This document shows positions 44,889 to 55,900 of a stretch of DNA of 64,000 bases, piece by piece. This DNA is from Clarkia xantiana subsp. parviflora. Its lineage: Eukaryota; Streptophyta; Magnoliopsida; Myrtales; Onagraceae. How positions within the stretch are numbered: the stretch's first letter is position 1; every line of letters begins with the position of its first letter. The stretch spans positions 14,734,166 through 14,798,165 of the forward strand of contig JAPTYO010000005.1 of assembly GCA_036873135.1 (NCBI GenBank), given 5' to 3'. The notes under the pieces are model-generated. The model did no database searches. It saw only the letters and a program-made list of their open reading frames with translations, and had not been told where the DNA came from. The position numbers and the translations under genes are program-made.

Positions 44889-46487
44889 AGAGCGGAACTC
44901 CGGGGGAGGACTCCGAGACACGTCCTCCACAGTTGGCCTCAGGATGCTTCGACCTGGCCTTTGGCGGGGAAGCAAGCCGCCTTCATTTGGCTCCTCGGAG
45001 GAGGGGGAAGCCTCCAAGTTGGTCACCTGACGGAACTGAGCTTCCGTCGGGGCATCCTCCATCATCGGCTCCTGTGGAGTCGCGGCCCTTGCTGGAGTAG
45101 CAGCCTTCTTCGGAGTAAGAGCCTCCGACGGACCTGGGGTGGCGGGACGAATGAAGTCAGGCAGAGTATTATGGGGGCACCAGATGATTTGGCGCGCGAC
45201 ATGTTGGTCCTTTCCAAAGAAGTTGTAGTATCCCGCCTTAAGGACGTGGGAGGTTTCTCCTCGAAGTATATACTTAATTTCTCGGACCCGCGATTCCCGA
45301 TTAGCGGGGATAAACTCCTTGGGAACCAACCTCCTATATTTCTTAATAGCGAGGCGAACGCGCTTACCTTCTTCAGCAGTGGTGACACCGAAGGCTTGGT
45401 CCACCTCTTCTCTCCTGGCCCGCTTGGCCGTCCCGACCTGCTCTTCAGTCGGAGGAGCAGCAGAAGAGGAAGCTCCCTTCTTCAGAGACTTCCGCTTTCG
45501 TTTGGAGCCACCCTGGACAGCATCGGTCTCCCCCTGCTTCAACACGAGATGGGTCAGCAGAGATGCCTTCTTGGCTGCAAAAATGAAAATACAAAGCAGT
45601 TAGAAGCGTTACCCAGATAACCAAATTCTTGGAAACGGAATCGAGGAGTTGGACTCCAATCTGGATCAAGTCCCCCTCCACGAGCTTGTTGGCGTCGAGG
45701 GGAACGAAGGATTCCCCCCAACGGTAAAGCTGGACCAGCTGAAGAGTGTTGAAGTCATCCTCGGTGTAGACTTCGAGCTTGGGGGCAGGGTCCGCCACAA
45801 CCTCCCATCGGGGCCATGGGATAGAGCTGTTCTGGACGAAGAAGTAATACTTCTTCCATCTGCTATTGTCGGACCCTGAGTCACGAATGAGCACCCGATC
45901 CTTGTTAAACTTCCAGGTCTCACCATCCCAGCCGAACCGTGAAAGTTGCTCCTTTGTCCATTTGGGGAGTCGGGGAGTGAAGGAGCAGACACCAGCCTTA
46001 TTGCACTTCATCCCGTAGAAGGTGCGGAAGAGTAGCAAGTTGTACGTCCACTGCTGGCGGAGGCACAGAACCTGGAAGGCATTCCACACGCGGATAGCGT
46101 GTTGAGAGAAGGTGCTTGGATGCGTCTTATAGAAGTTGCACATCTCCACCAGATTCCCGAAAAAAGGGAATTGAATCCCAGCGTTTATCTGTCCGGTGGA
46201 GACGAACACCTCTCCTTCCCGAGGACGCGTGACAATATGCTTTCTCCTGGTGGCTGGATGAGACTCGTAGGGAAAGCGGGGTTCCCAGTCTGAAGTAATG
46301 CAGCCTTCTCGGAGAGCAGCCTCGTACGAGGTCTCAGAGATTTCGTTAATAGCAAGCTCAAAGATAAGGTGTTCCTTTCCCCGGAACTGGCCTCGTCTAA
46401 AAATGCCACAAACAGGAAAACTTAAGAAAGGAAGGGAAGGTAATGTCAGTAAATCATAGAAGCAAAGAAGGAAACCTTACCAGACAT
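44889..46487 (-). pseudogene. antisense additional ORF (aORF) of element C, 3' end lost
   Basis: Exons inferred: 46487-46481, 46396-45613, 45574 to the inversion join at about 44889. Introns of 84 and 38 nt have the same borders as in A and B. The second exon has the conserved domain (GNLVEMCNFYKTHP, FRTFYGMKCNKAGVCSF, WKKYYFFVQNSS, PWPRWEVV) and is intact over most of its length. A frame break near 46375 affects its start. Exon 3 is open (KRKRKSLKKGASSS, YRRLVPKEFIP, KAGYYNFFGKDQ). It is the best preserved N-terminal copy in the window, in an element that has discarded gag-pol. Confidence 0.78.
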
Positions 46488-46653
46488 AGTTGATGGTTGC
46501 TTGGAATAGACGAAGAAAGATCTGGAGGGCTGGAGGCCTTGGATCACTGGAAGAGCAAATGAAACTTGGAGAAGAAGCTTCGAGGTTTGAAAATGGCAGA
46601 ACTTCCAGAAATCAAAACGGTAGGGAAGGAGTGAATAGTGCCAGGATTTTGGC

Positions 46654-46660
46654 TTTTATA
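46654..46660 (-). promoter_or_regulatory. TATA box of the element C aORF
   Basis: Minus-strand TATAAAA, 173 nt before ATG 46487, as in A and B. Confidence 0.65.
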
Positions 46661-46934
46661 GGCGAAAAGGACAGCTGGACGGATTCAATCTGGACCGTTG
46701 AAGATGAAACGACTCAATCTTGATCGCCGAGATTATAGGGACGGTACGGAAGAGACGTTAGTGACGTAATGAGTGCTTTTTCAGAAAGCCGCAGTCACGC
46801 CGGTTTAGGCGTCGTCTCATTATCCCTTGCATTTAATGGTGCAATAACCGATGAGTCTCCTCGAATTTGGCAACCGTCCTTGGAGTCTGAGGAATTATGA
46901 GTGAGAAGTTCTGTAAATCAAGAGTTGTGCCCAA

Positions 46935-47125
46935 GGTAAAAGCCTCCGATGGTGATATCGGAAGGTCTGAAGATGAAAACCTCTGATGGTGATATCGGGA
47001 GGTCTGAAGATGAAAACCTCCGATGGTGATACCGGGAGGTCTGAAGATGAAAACCTTCGATGGTGATATCGGGAGGTCTGAAGATAAAAGCCTTCGACGA
47101 TGAGGTTGGGAGGTCTGGAATTAGA
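46935..47125. repeat. 40-bp tandem repeats beside element C 3' LTR
   Basis: Four to five units of about 40 bp containing GATGGTGATATCGGGAGGTC and TGAAGATGAAAACCT. It lies between the aORF promoter region and the polypurine tract. A has one CCTCCAATACCACCGTCGGAGG-like equivalent and no array, so the expansion is specific to C. Confidence 0.85.
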
Positions 47126-47166
47126 AGACGCGAAGGACTGTAAGTCCCCCATGTCTTGGGGGCAAA

Positions 47167-47865
47167 TGATGGGTTCCGATATAATCGTTAGCCCCGTTAA
47201 CAGTCAATAGACGGCGAGTAAGTTCAGTGGGCCTCGTGAAAGGCCTGGAAGGCCCAGAAGCCCAGTATGAAGGGTCCCGACTTTAGCAGTCCCGATATGT
47301 GAGCTGAATGCTCCCGACGAGAAGCCTCTGAGTAGGCCCCGATATGCCTTTGAGAAGACCCCGATAATAAAGCCCCGAGAAAGCTGGCCCTGTCTCGTGA
47401 GACGAGGGGCCCTGGGTGGTGACCTAGAATGAGACAACTCTGGAGTCCCCGATATGAATTGGGACTTGTGATCAGAGGATAAGACCAAGAAACCCGCCTA
47501 CTAAATAGGGTAGTGGGGAGACGGTTGAGATACAGATAAACTCCCCCGAGATACGTGGAGCGTGGGGCGAGATACACGGAATCTCGAACGAGATATACGG
47601 AATATGGGTAAAACTGCCAGGCGCGGTTACAGGTAACTGAGTAACTTCTCCTCCTATATAAAGGAGGAAGTTACCTCAGAAAAGACACATTCTCTAATAC
47701 GAACTTAGATTACTGCTTACCACCCCATTGATCACATACTCATTTAGGCATCGGAGAGGGATTCTGGGTCACCACCCAGGTCATCCCCTTTTGCAGGATT
47801 ACGCGGAGCCCAGGAGTTCAAGCTTTCCGTCAAGAACGTAACGGAGTTTCGACCGTGATCCAACA
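47167..47865 (+). repeat. 3' LTR of element C
   Basis: 699 bp, 57 bp shorter than the 5' LTR through loss or lack of three about 19-bp units. Followed by TATTT and the rest of B's LTR. Confidence 0.93.
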
Positions 47866-48077
47866 TATTTTAGGGCCCAGTGGGCCTATTCGCCGTTTCC
47901 TCACCGTTAAAGAGCCTAACGGTTATAGCGGAACCCATCAATCATCAAAGTAGTGTAAGGAATTTGATTCATACAAAAATCAACTCACCATTCTTCGATC
48001 AATCACGTAGCACCCATCAGCACACAGCAGAATCGACATGTATCAAATCCCTCTGACAAAACAGAAGCTAAGAATTA

Positions 48078-49879
48078 GAGCACTTCCAATAGAAAGTGCC
48101 TAGTGCCTCCACATCAGCAGCCACGTCACTGCCAACTCATCAAAGTGGCACTGCTACAGTATTTGCTACAGTAAATGGAACTGTAAAATTGGCACTCTCT
48201 CCAGTAGTGGAGGCCAAGTTCCACTTCTACATTGGGACCCAAACAATTTCACAATTCAAATATAATTTTTGCATTATATATAAATTATATATTCATATTT
48301 TTTTACAAATACGGACATGAATAAATAATGAGATTCAAGTATTAGATGTTTTAATTAAAAAAAATAGGGAATATATATACAAAATTATAAAAATGTAATT
48401 GAATTTTTTAATAAAAATTTACATTCTATAGGGATAAGAAAATAACCGGTCCGGTCGGTTCGGAACTGGTATAGACTGGACCGGTTCCAAACAGACCAAT
48501 TATGCGAGAGGAGAACCAGACCAAAAACCAGTAATATACTTCTCAAAAAAATGATTTTTGACTGGACCAGACTGTTTTGAACTGGATCAGTTTTGTCGGA
48601 GGATCAGTTTTTCGTTTTTTTTAATTAGGGTAAATTTGTATAGGAAAATGGGTCGGACCAGTTTTGAACCGAACCAGACTTTTTTTACAGTTCCAGTCCA
48701 AAATCGGTCCAAAATTTTTAGTGCTAATTTCAAATTCAGTCCAGACCGGACCATACTGTTTTAATTAGTACCAATCCAGTTCGGAACATATTCGGGCCCG
48801 ACCGGTTCGTGCATATCCATAGTCTCTATTGTCAATTCATTGCAATAATTATACGTTACTTGACCAAGGTAAAATTACTATTAGGTGCAGTCCCCATGCG
48901 GCATGCAGAATGATTGATAAGTATAATTGTTGATGTAATAACATTGATCAATCAAATTAATTGAATCTATTATTTCACCATAATCAGTGTATATCTGTTA
49001 TACGTTGATTGACATATCTTAATTCAACATCATCAACATATTCACGTTTATGTACATCCATGATCATATTAGTAAATTGATTATTGCATTAATCATGTGT
49101 TTTTATATATGATTTCCAATATATGTAAATTAGAAATATATTATATATACATCATTCTAAAAGTATAATTTTTATAATAATTTATCGTAAAAAATATATT
49201 TCTTTCATATAATAATATAATATAATATAATACGTAAAATATATAAAAATATATATGCATTAAAATAATTTAATATTTTGTAGTAATTATTTTCCATATT
49301 TAATAATTTGAAATGTTATACTATTTCAAAATTTAGAATAAACGGTTATTCAACATGGTAACATATAAACAAATTAGATATGAAAATTTCGAAATTGATT
49401 CAAAGTTAAAAAGTAGTAATTGGTTCGTGTCGTTATTTATGTTACATAATATTCAAAATGACTGATTACGGCTCTTGTCTATCTGACTTAGCGTAACCGA
49501 ATATATATACAATCAAAGAGATGAGCAACACAATCGAATAAAATAATATTAAAAAGTTGGCACCGACATGAACAGTAACTTGGGAGTTCCTACTAGTAGG
49601 CACTGTCCCACTTCACTATTCACTCAATAATGGCAAAACAGTAATATTAGTAATCCTAGTCACGCCTAGTGGCGCCTAGTCAGCGTCCAGTGGCAAAAAT
49701 TGGAACTAGGCACTCCCATTTTGGAACAAGGCACTCCTATTGAAAATGCAAATGCCTATTTAATCATTACCAGCAGGGACCAACAGTAAATGGCACTAGG
49801 CACTAGGCACTCTCTACAATAATAAATTTACAACATGGAACTAGGAACTAGGCACTAGGCACTACTATTGGAAGTGCTC
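48078..49879. repeat. PIF/Harbinger-type non-autonomous element
   Basis: Terminal inverted repeats GAGCACTTCCAATAG and CTATTGGAAGTGCTC, flanked by the 3-bp TTA duplication (48075-48077, 49880-49882). This fits plant PIF/Harbinger MITE ends. Subterminal GGCACTAGGCACT words recur at both ends. 1,802 bp, AT-rich, no transposase. It contains a second repeat at 48432-48830. Confidence 0.85.
48432..48830. repeat. GGTCCGGTTC-rich MITE-like insert
   Basis: Dense in ACCGGTCC, GGACCGG and CAGTTCGGAAC-type words, in the style of the hAT MITE at 26122-26459. It starts near ATAACCGG and ends GTGCATATCCATAG. No clear 8-bp duplication was found. Confidence 0.45.
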
Positions 49880-49882
49880 TTA

Positions 49883-50573
49883 GGCGCATACCCTTCTGGC
49901 ATTTATGATTTTTTTTGGTCGAAACGTTTAGGAAGCTCAGAATCGACGTTGAATCAACCTTGAGCAAAAATCATATTTAGAAAAGAAAACGTCTACGAAT
50001 AAATTGAGGTCGTGAAGCTTGTGAATTGACGTTATGAGGATAAATAAATTGAGGTGAATTTAAGTACCGCTTGTGATGCTTCTGTTGCAGGAATGATTGG
50101 AGTCACTGAGAACTAGAAGACCTGATGAACTGAAGCCGCGTGATTTTTTTTTCTTTTACTGACTTGGTAAGTTTAAATTAATTAGCTAGCTTATTCTCTT
50201 TTCGAGCCCCACATATATATATATTTTTTTTCTTTCGAAACTTAGTAATCACTAGGTTAATATGCGATGACTTATTTTCTCTCATTTTTTTATATAGGTA
50301 GAAGTATAATTGGGATTTTTCTATCATGCTACATAAGTATTATGCTTTTGCTTTTTTTATAATTTTGGTGGACTTAATGTAACATAAAACTTTAAAAGTA
50401 TGAAAAAACATGAATTTTTTAAACTACACCTAATATTTGTATCATACTATATATCAATTTCCCTATTCCCTATGGGGTTCACCTTTAGGGTAATAGAAAA
50501 ATATAAAAATGAGTATCACAAGCATTGTGTTTGTGGAGGATAGTAAAAAGACCTATTGAGTCTTTTTACTACG
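49883..50573. other. AT-rich spacer without genes
   Basis: No coding frame or structured repeat recognised. Confidence 0.6.
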
Positions 50574-50581
50574 CTTGTGAT

Positions 50582-51044
50582 TAGGGGTGGCAACGGGTCA
50601 CGGGTAATCCGTGACCCGCGGAGCCCCGCCCCGATTTTGACCTGTTGACCCGCAATCCGTGACCCGTGGGGCGGGTACGGTTTTGGGGTCGCCCCGCCCC
50701 GCCCCGTATGTGGATAATTTATATATATATTACACGTATTTATATAAAACTATATAGGTAATATAATACATAATTAAAATAATTAGGATTTGTGACTTGT
50801 ATTTGGATTTGAAGTTAAATTTATTATTTATGATTTAAATTTTAAATTGAATTTGTATATGGTAAATATAGAATTTAGGGTTTAAATTGCTAATAATATA
50901 TTATGTACCACTAATAGGTGACCCGCGGGTCGACCCGCCCCGCCCCGTGAACTGTGTGGGGCGGGTACGGATCGACCATCTCGATCCGCGGGGCGGGTAC
51001 GGGGCAAGCGATACCCGCCCCGATCCGCCCCGTTGACAACCCTA
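50582..51044. repeat. hAT-type MITE
   Basis: Ends TAGGGGTGGCAACGGG and CCCCGTTGACAACCCTA, with 8-bp duplication CTTGTGAT at 50574-50581 and 51045-51052. GC-rich ends (GGGCGGGTAC, CCCGCCCCG) and an AT-rich middle. No transposase. Confidence 0.88.
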
Positions 51045-51052
51045 CTTGTGAT

Positions 51053-51515
51053 ACCATTTTCTTATATTTTTCTATTGCTCTAAAGGTGAACCCCATTTTT
51101 GACCCAAAAAAAAAGGTGAACCCCATTTTTGACCAAAAAAAAAGTGAACCCCATAAAGAAATTGATTTTATTAATAGTACGATACAAATATTATGTGTAG
51201 TTTAAAAATTCATATTTTTTTTAATACTTTTAAAGTTTTAGCTATATTACAATTAATTCCATCGCATGGTTAATTTTAAGCATGTATATGTGCAAATTAT
51301 GGAAAAGTTTGGGATATAAAATGCTTCACGGTGAAGTGGAGAGTGTTTGACTGCAAATTAAGTCATATTCTTTCTCCTCTTAATAAGAAGAAAAAAGACC
51401 CGCCTTTTCAATTACCACCGCCAGCACCAACCAGACCAGCCAGAGGGGACTTTTGTTCCAGTTATACACACAGTACGTATTACGACTCCTTGAAATTCCG
51501 TTAATCTTCGAACAA
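51053..51515 (+). promoter_or_regulatory. NOV upstream region and 5' leader
   Basis: Holds the presumed promoter of the host gene. I see no unambiguous TATA box. A pyrimidine-rich stretch (TTCTTTCTCCTCTT, about 51368) lies about 150 nt before the start codon. A frame from an upstream ATG at 51453 runs into the gene, but it encodes no recognisable sequence. The hAT MITE ends only about 470 bp before the start codon. Confidence 0.45.
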
Positions 51516-52856
51516 ATGGACCACAATCGCTTCCGCCCACCCCCGCGGGGCGACGGATTTGGAGGCTACGCTGCGCCACCGCCACGGTATAGTTACGAAT
51601 CTCCCTTCATCCGATCTGCCGCGCCAAGTCCAACTAGTTCCGTGAATGTGAGACCACAGTCGCAACAGAGAACTCCAATTCCAATTCCGAACCAGAGAGA
51701 GGTTCTGAAGAGAGTTGAAGGCGCTGTACTTAAGGCTCGGGATGATCTGTTAGCTGCTGGAGAAAGCGTCTCGGCGTGGAAGGTTTCTCAGGCGGCACTG
51801 TTGACGCTGAAAGCCGAGTCATGGAACTCCCTAGGGTTCAAAGAAATGCAGCAAGTGCCGTCTCTTAAGCCACTCTTGATGATTGAGGCCAAGGTATGTA
51901 GGAGGATTCATTTAGTTTGTCTGATGATTAATTAATTAAAGATTGTTGTTTTATTAATTAGAAAATTGCGCCAAGTTTATTCTTAATCATCATCCATCGT
52001 TTAGCCACGGGAACAGATTGACCGAGTCAGTTATTTATCCTGGTGTGGTCTTCCCAATGTCAAAGTTTTGTAGACAATTTTTTTTTCTTTTTTTGGGCCA
52101 AAGTTTGTAGACAAAATTCAAATCGGGTTTAACTTCATTCCTTTAAATGCATTTGTTCGATTTAAGGGTATCGTTTGTAGTGTTTTTTTTTTTTTATTTT
52201 TCTTTATATATTAATAATAATTAAAAATTTAGTCATACTTAAAATTAAACTTTATTTTTTTTTTCTACAGAAAAAAAGATTTCATGATACTATTAAAATT
52301 TATTATTCTTTTTTTTGGGCCAAGTAAATTTTATTAATTCACTTTGCTGACGGCTTTAGAGCAATAAAAAAGCAAAAATAAATAGCACAAAACAAAAATA
52401 AGTAGATCCAAGTTTACAAGTTATTTACCAACAAATGTCTTATATATTGTTATATCTATCATCTGTGTATTATATTTATTTTTGTACACATTTGGGAGCT
52501 CATTCTTTTTTTTTTTGGCCAAAAATGTTTTTTTTTATTCCATCGGTTTGATTCGTCTTTAAAGTTTAACCTAATAAGAACTTAAGAAGCTTTGCCTATA
52601 TAACAGAAGAAACATTAATATTTTAAAAAAAAAACGTACCTAGGATGCATGAGGTAGTTGTCATATCATCAATGAGATAATGGATAACATGTACTGATGA
52701 TCTTTCAATGTCGCACCTCATTCTCCTATATATATATATATATATATATATTCTAAAAGACCGGATCAAATTAATAATATTTGGAGCTTATATAACCTAT
52801 AAAGACTGCATTACTTTCTACGACTCCAATTAAAGGGTATTCTCAATTTACCCTTA

Positions 52857-52910
<54 letters not shown>

Positions 52911-55900
52911 TGTTTTGTTTTATTATAATAAATAAAAAACCATAAATTTATTAAATTAAAAATACAAAATGTTTTCATATATAGAAAGAGAAAAAATGGT
53001 TAAAAAGAAAAAAAAATTTAGTGAATACCTGAACCCATATTTTTTTTTTTTCAAAACTAATTTGTTGTATTAAAAATATATATTATATTACTCTGTAAAA
53101 TATTCATTTCAGATTTTTTTTTTCAATTTTGTAAAATAAATGTATCCATCCTTTTGTTAATTTAGAGTAAAAATCAATGTCTTATAAGGTACTTGGTAAA
53201 ATCTATACTTGTGATATTTAGAAATTAATGGGTGGTCTTCTCCATATAGAATTTTTCATTATTGATTGTACTCAGGATCCCCTCAAAATTGAGATAAAAT
53301 TCATTTGCCCCCTCAATTCTAAGAAGTATCAAGACTTATGTCATCATGTACAAGAATGTGGACACAAAACATTAAACTGTACATTTAAATTTCTCTTCAA
53401 GGAAACAAAAACAGGGTATTTCAAACATATTACTCGTACAATCGACAGATACAAGCTCCAAGAAACCCTAGAACTAGAGGAAAGTTACGCGAATGAGAAG
53501 AAGAAAGGACACGGAGCAATTGCGGTTCATCGGGTCAGATTCCTTCAAGTGGCCAGCCCTAATCTTATTTAATCACTAAAGGAAATCCGAGAAAATAAAT
53601 CTCAGGTTTAACCCCACAGTCTTTACAAGTGAAGGAATTTACCCACAAACAAATAGAAAAACTACAAACAAATCCAACACAAGTCTCACATAATAGCAAA
53701 ACAACCCACAAATAAAAGAACTAGACTAATTGAAAGTAAAACACTCTCAACTCTTCCTGAAGTGCCCCCTCAGACTCCTCAGGATTGCAATTATAGCCCC
53801 ATTCTTCACACTCCCCCTCAATCCTGAATAGATTCATCAGGGAAGCTCCCCCTTAATTGAAGAACCCTGGTAGACATTCTTCATTCCAAGCTTCTCCACT
53901 AAATAATGATGCTGTTTGACTGACAATGGCTTGGTGAAAACATCTGCTACCTGGCTACCTGCTCATCTGTGTTCACATGCCTAAGCTGCAAAGTACATCC
54001 AAAACCCTATCTTTAACCATATGGCAATCAATTTTACAATCAATTTCTATATGATTTGTCCTTTCATAAAAGACGGGGTTAGTGGAAATCTGTATAGCTA
54101 ACTTACTATCACAAAATAACAGAAAAGCATTTCTTTGTTCAAAACCAAGCTCAAGCAAAATAGCTCACCAGATAATTTCAGAAAGGGGATTAAGTACCTT
54201 TTCATACCACTTCTTTGCACAGAATCCACTTTTGGTACCACTTCTATTTTTTTGTATACTTATGGTACCAATGTTTTCAACTTTGTATCCTTTTGGTACC
54301 ACCGTTAACTTTCCGTCCAAATTGGCCGTTAAGTGGCATGTGCCATGCACGTGACCGCCCTAAACTTTTGAATTTGTTTCAATTTAGTCCATCTAATGCA
54401 TCCCTAACTTTTAATTTGTTCAATTTAGCCCTAAAATTTCCAAATCGAACCCTTGACCCAAATTGAGCCAGCGGACCTAGCCTAGGGCTAAGTCCGACCC
54501 TGGGCCGGGGTCGCCTGGGTCCGGCGAACCCAACCCAGGGTCGGACCTAACCCTAGGCTAGGTCCGGCTGGCTCAATTGGGACCTAGCCCCAATTGAACC
54601 CAATTGGGACCTAGCCCCAATTGAACCCAATTGGGGCTAGGTCCCAACTGGCCTAGCCGGACCTAGCCTAGGGCTAGGTCCGACCCTGGGCCAGGGTCGC
54701 CTGACCCAGGCGAACCCGACCTAAGGTCGGACCTAGCCCTAGGCTAGATCCGGCTAGGTCAATTTGGGTCAAGGGTTCGATTTGAAAATTTTAGGGCTAA
54801 ATTGAACAAATTAAAAGTTAGGGATGCATTAGATGGACTAAATTGAAACAAATTCAAAAGTTTAGGGCGGTCACGTACATGGCACATGCCACTTAACGAT
54901 CAATTTGGACGGAAAGTTAACGGTGGTACCAAAAGGATACAAAGTTGAAAACATTGGTACCAAAAGTATACAAAAAAATAGAAGTGGTACCAAAAGTGGA
55001 TTATGTGCAAAGAAGTTGTATGAAAATGTACTTAATCCCTTTCAGAAAGAATAACTCTCGTACTTCTATATTCTGCCTCAGCAGAAGAACAAGAAACAGT
55101 CTCCTGTTCTTTCACTTTCCAGGAAATCAAAGATTGGCCTAGCTTAACACAGTAACCAGAAAGAGATCTCATAAATCAACACATCTAGCCCAATCAGAAT
55201 CACAGTGAGCAACTAATTCAGGTACTGAGCTAGTAGATAAAAGAAATCCCTTACCTGGTTCAGATTTCACATATCTGACCACTCTAAGAGCAGCCTCATA
55301 ATGGGACTTCTTTGGAACCTTCAAATACTGACTCAGTTGCTGCACTGCATAGGAGATGTGAGGTCTAGTCATGCCAAGATATAATAATCTGCATATCAGC
55401 CTTCTATAGACACTAGCATCATATAGGACTGGATCATCTCTATTCAAGCCTAAGTGATGATCATAAGATTTACTAGTCAGTTTCAAATTTATTTCCATGG
55501 GAAAATCAGTCGGTTTAGAACCAGACAGACCAACTTCAGAGATCAGTTCAAGTGTGCTACAAGTAAATAATCGATAGCTACAAGTAAATACTTACATTGA
55601 TCTTGTGCTTGTGGAAGAGGTCCCACCAAGTCGATGCCCCACTGCGCGAAGGGCCAAGCGCTCTTGATGGACGTCAGATTAGCAGCCGGAGCCACAATAC
55701 TCGGGGCGTACCTCTGGCACGCGTCACAGGATCGGACCAACGCCGTCGCCTCCTTGCTCATCGTAGGCCAATAATAGCCCAAGTTCAGCACTTTCCTCAT
55801 AATGGATCGAGCCCCTTCATGACAAGCCGCGACCCCTTCATGCACCTCCTTCAGGATTCGATTTGTGTCGGGCTCAGCCACACACTTCAAGTACGGAGTC

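Larger units (their letters stand above)
43714..47865 (+). mobile_element. non-autonomous Tat-type element C: LTRs and aORF only
   Basis: 4,152 bp, inserted in B's right LTR with duplication TATTT (43709-43713 and 47866-47870). LTRs 43714-44469 and 47167-47865 are of A type, in + sense. The internal part is only about 2.7 kb. There is no gag, protease, RT, RNase H or integrase; it holds the aORF on the minus strand plus a fragment of the aORF on the plus strand. The primer site is reduced to about AGGCGCCG before the deletion join. Its LTRs and clean duplication indicate mobilisation by enzymes of relatives. Confidence 0.92.
27711..47940 (-). mobile_element. Ty3/gypsy Tat-type element B, with two nested insertions
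   Basis: Same plan as element A, bounded by TGTTGGATCA...CCCATCA LTRs and a 5-bp ATCAT duplication (27706-27710 and 47941-47945). About 10.5 kb without its guests: copia-2 (33148-38749) in integrase and element C (43714-47865) in the right LTR. LTR substitutions number about 12 in 695 aligned positions. Gag-pol carries deletions, a stop and a frameshift, so B is not autonomous. Confidence 0.92.
43029..47940 (-). repeat. 5' LTR of element B, split by element C
   Basis: LTR parts 43029-43713 and 47871-47940, together 755 bp, 60 bp longer than the left LTR. The excess is three extra about 20-bp CTCCGCGTATCT-type units (about 43365-43440). The TATA-bearing inverted repeat is at 43211-43253. Element C plus its 5-bp duplication interrupts the LTR 70 bp from its end. 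Confidence 0.92.

Noticed and set aside
46490..46723. 77-codon plus frame in element C
   Set aside because: It overlaps the aORF 5' leader on the other strand and has no conserved counterpart in A or B.
51453..51515. Upstream in-frame ATG as NOV start
   Set aside because: The extra 21 residues are hydrophobic and unlike the Pro/Gly-rich NOV N-terminus; ATG 51516 starts the recognisable sequence.
53228..53572. 114-codon frame near copia-3 left LTR, first suspected as an extra NOV exon
   Set aside because: Exons 51516-51893 and 58805-59145 join directly in phase and match NOV order, and the frame runs into the LTR.
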